Assembly (NCBI RefSeq): GCF_005239225.2
Contig: NC_133288.1
Span: forward strand, 22,698,169 to 22,762,168
From: Populus alba
Taxonomy: Eukaryota > Streptophyta > Magnoliopsida > Malpighiales > Salicaceae
Reading direction: 5' to 3'
DNA: 64,000 bases
Shown here: positions 63,905 to 64,000 of the stretch, piece after piece
How positions within the stretch are numbered: position 1 is the stretch's first letter
Layout of the letters: each line of letters opens with the position of its first letter
The notes under the pieces: model-generated
The model's input: the letters and a program-made list of their open reading frames with translations, nothing else
The model's database searches: none
Told to the model about the DNA's origin: nothing
Position numbers and translations under genes: made by a program

Positions 63905-64000
63905 CCTGATTACTCTTTGTATATTTTATAGTAAAAAACACAAACCAAGCTGCATTACCAGAAAAAAAAAAAAAAAAAAAAAAAAAAACTCAGAGAACAC
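63905..64000 (-). other. PBL 5' leader, cut by the window end
   Basis: The leader continues beyond the window. A long poly-A run (poly-T on the transcribed strand) lies at about 63961-63987. Confidence 0.5.

Noticed and set aside
1..64000. CRISPR array, phage or prokaryotic defence system
   Set aside because: The sequence is plant nuclear with spliced genes. No regular short-repeat array or prokaryotic operon was seen.

Overview
The window is plant nuclear DNA, most likely from a poplar or willow relative (Salicaceae). Genes are split by short AT-rich introns with GT-AG borders. The gaps between genes are AT-rich and hold many copies of small non-autonomous repeats of a type I associate with Populus. 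The proteins belong to ordinary plant families. The species call is an inference: I could not search any database.

Nine loci are supported. From left to right they are: (1) the 5' part of a BTB/POZ protein gene (minus, cut by the window start); (2) a B2-type mitotic cyclin (minus, 10 exons, 417 aa); (3) a PEPKR2-like CDPK-related kinase (minus, 471 aa); (4) a broken fragment of a plant U-box/ARM E3 ligase gene (plus, 15.8-16.3 kb); (5) a complete catalase (plus, 8 exons, 492 aa); (6) a NIN-like protein of the NLP4/NLP5 clade (plus, 921 aa); (7) a 39-exon NPC1-like sterol/lipid transporter (minus, 1299 aa); (8) an RLCK-VII kinase with an MGNCW N-terminus (minus, 446 aa); (9) a second RLCK-VII kinase of the PBL21/PBL22 type (minus, 377 aa). 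All exon models were built by hand from splice borders. Reading frame is kept across every junction and each complete protein ends at its family's expected C-terminus.

The set of neighbours is informative. Cyclin B2, catalase, NLP4/5 and PBL-type kinases are also neighbours in Arabidopsis, in the two duplicated chromosome 1 segments around At1g20610-At1g20650 and At1g76310-At1g76370 (locus numbers from memory). This looks like a conserved ancestral block with PEPKR2 and NPC1 genes lying between its members. The genes do not form one pathway. They cover mitotic cycling, peroxisomal H2O2 removal, nitrate-responsive transcription, lipid transport and receptor-kinase signalling.

The gaps (9.8-17.4, 21.3-23.6, 42.8-51.5 and 54.4-60.9 kb) hold a tRNA-derived SINE with a 15-bp target-site duplication, several MITE-like repeats, tandem duplications and microsatellites. 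I found no CRISPR array, prokaryotic system, rRNA, functional tRNA or intact autonomous transposon. I also saw no convincing undescribed system. The most unusual details are two GC-AG introns in the NPC1 gene, paired mitosis-specific (MSA-like) promoter motifs upstream of the cyclin, a 3'-UTR intron only 44 nt after a stop codon, and the SINE.
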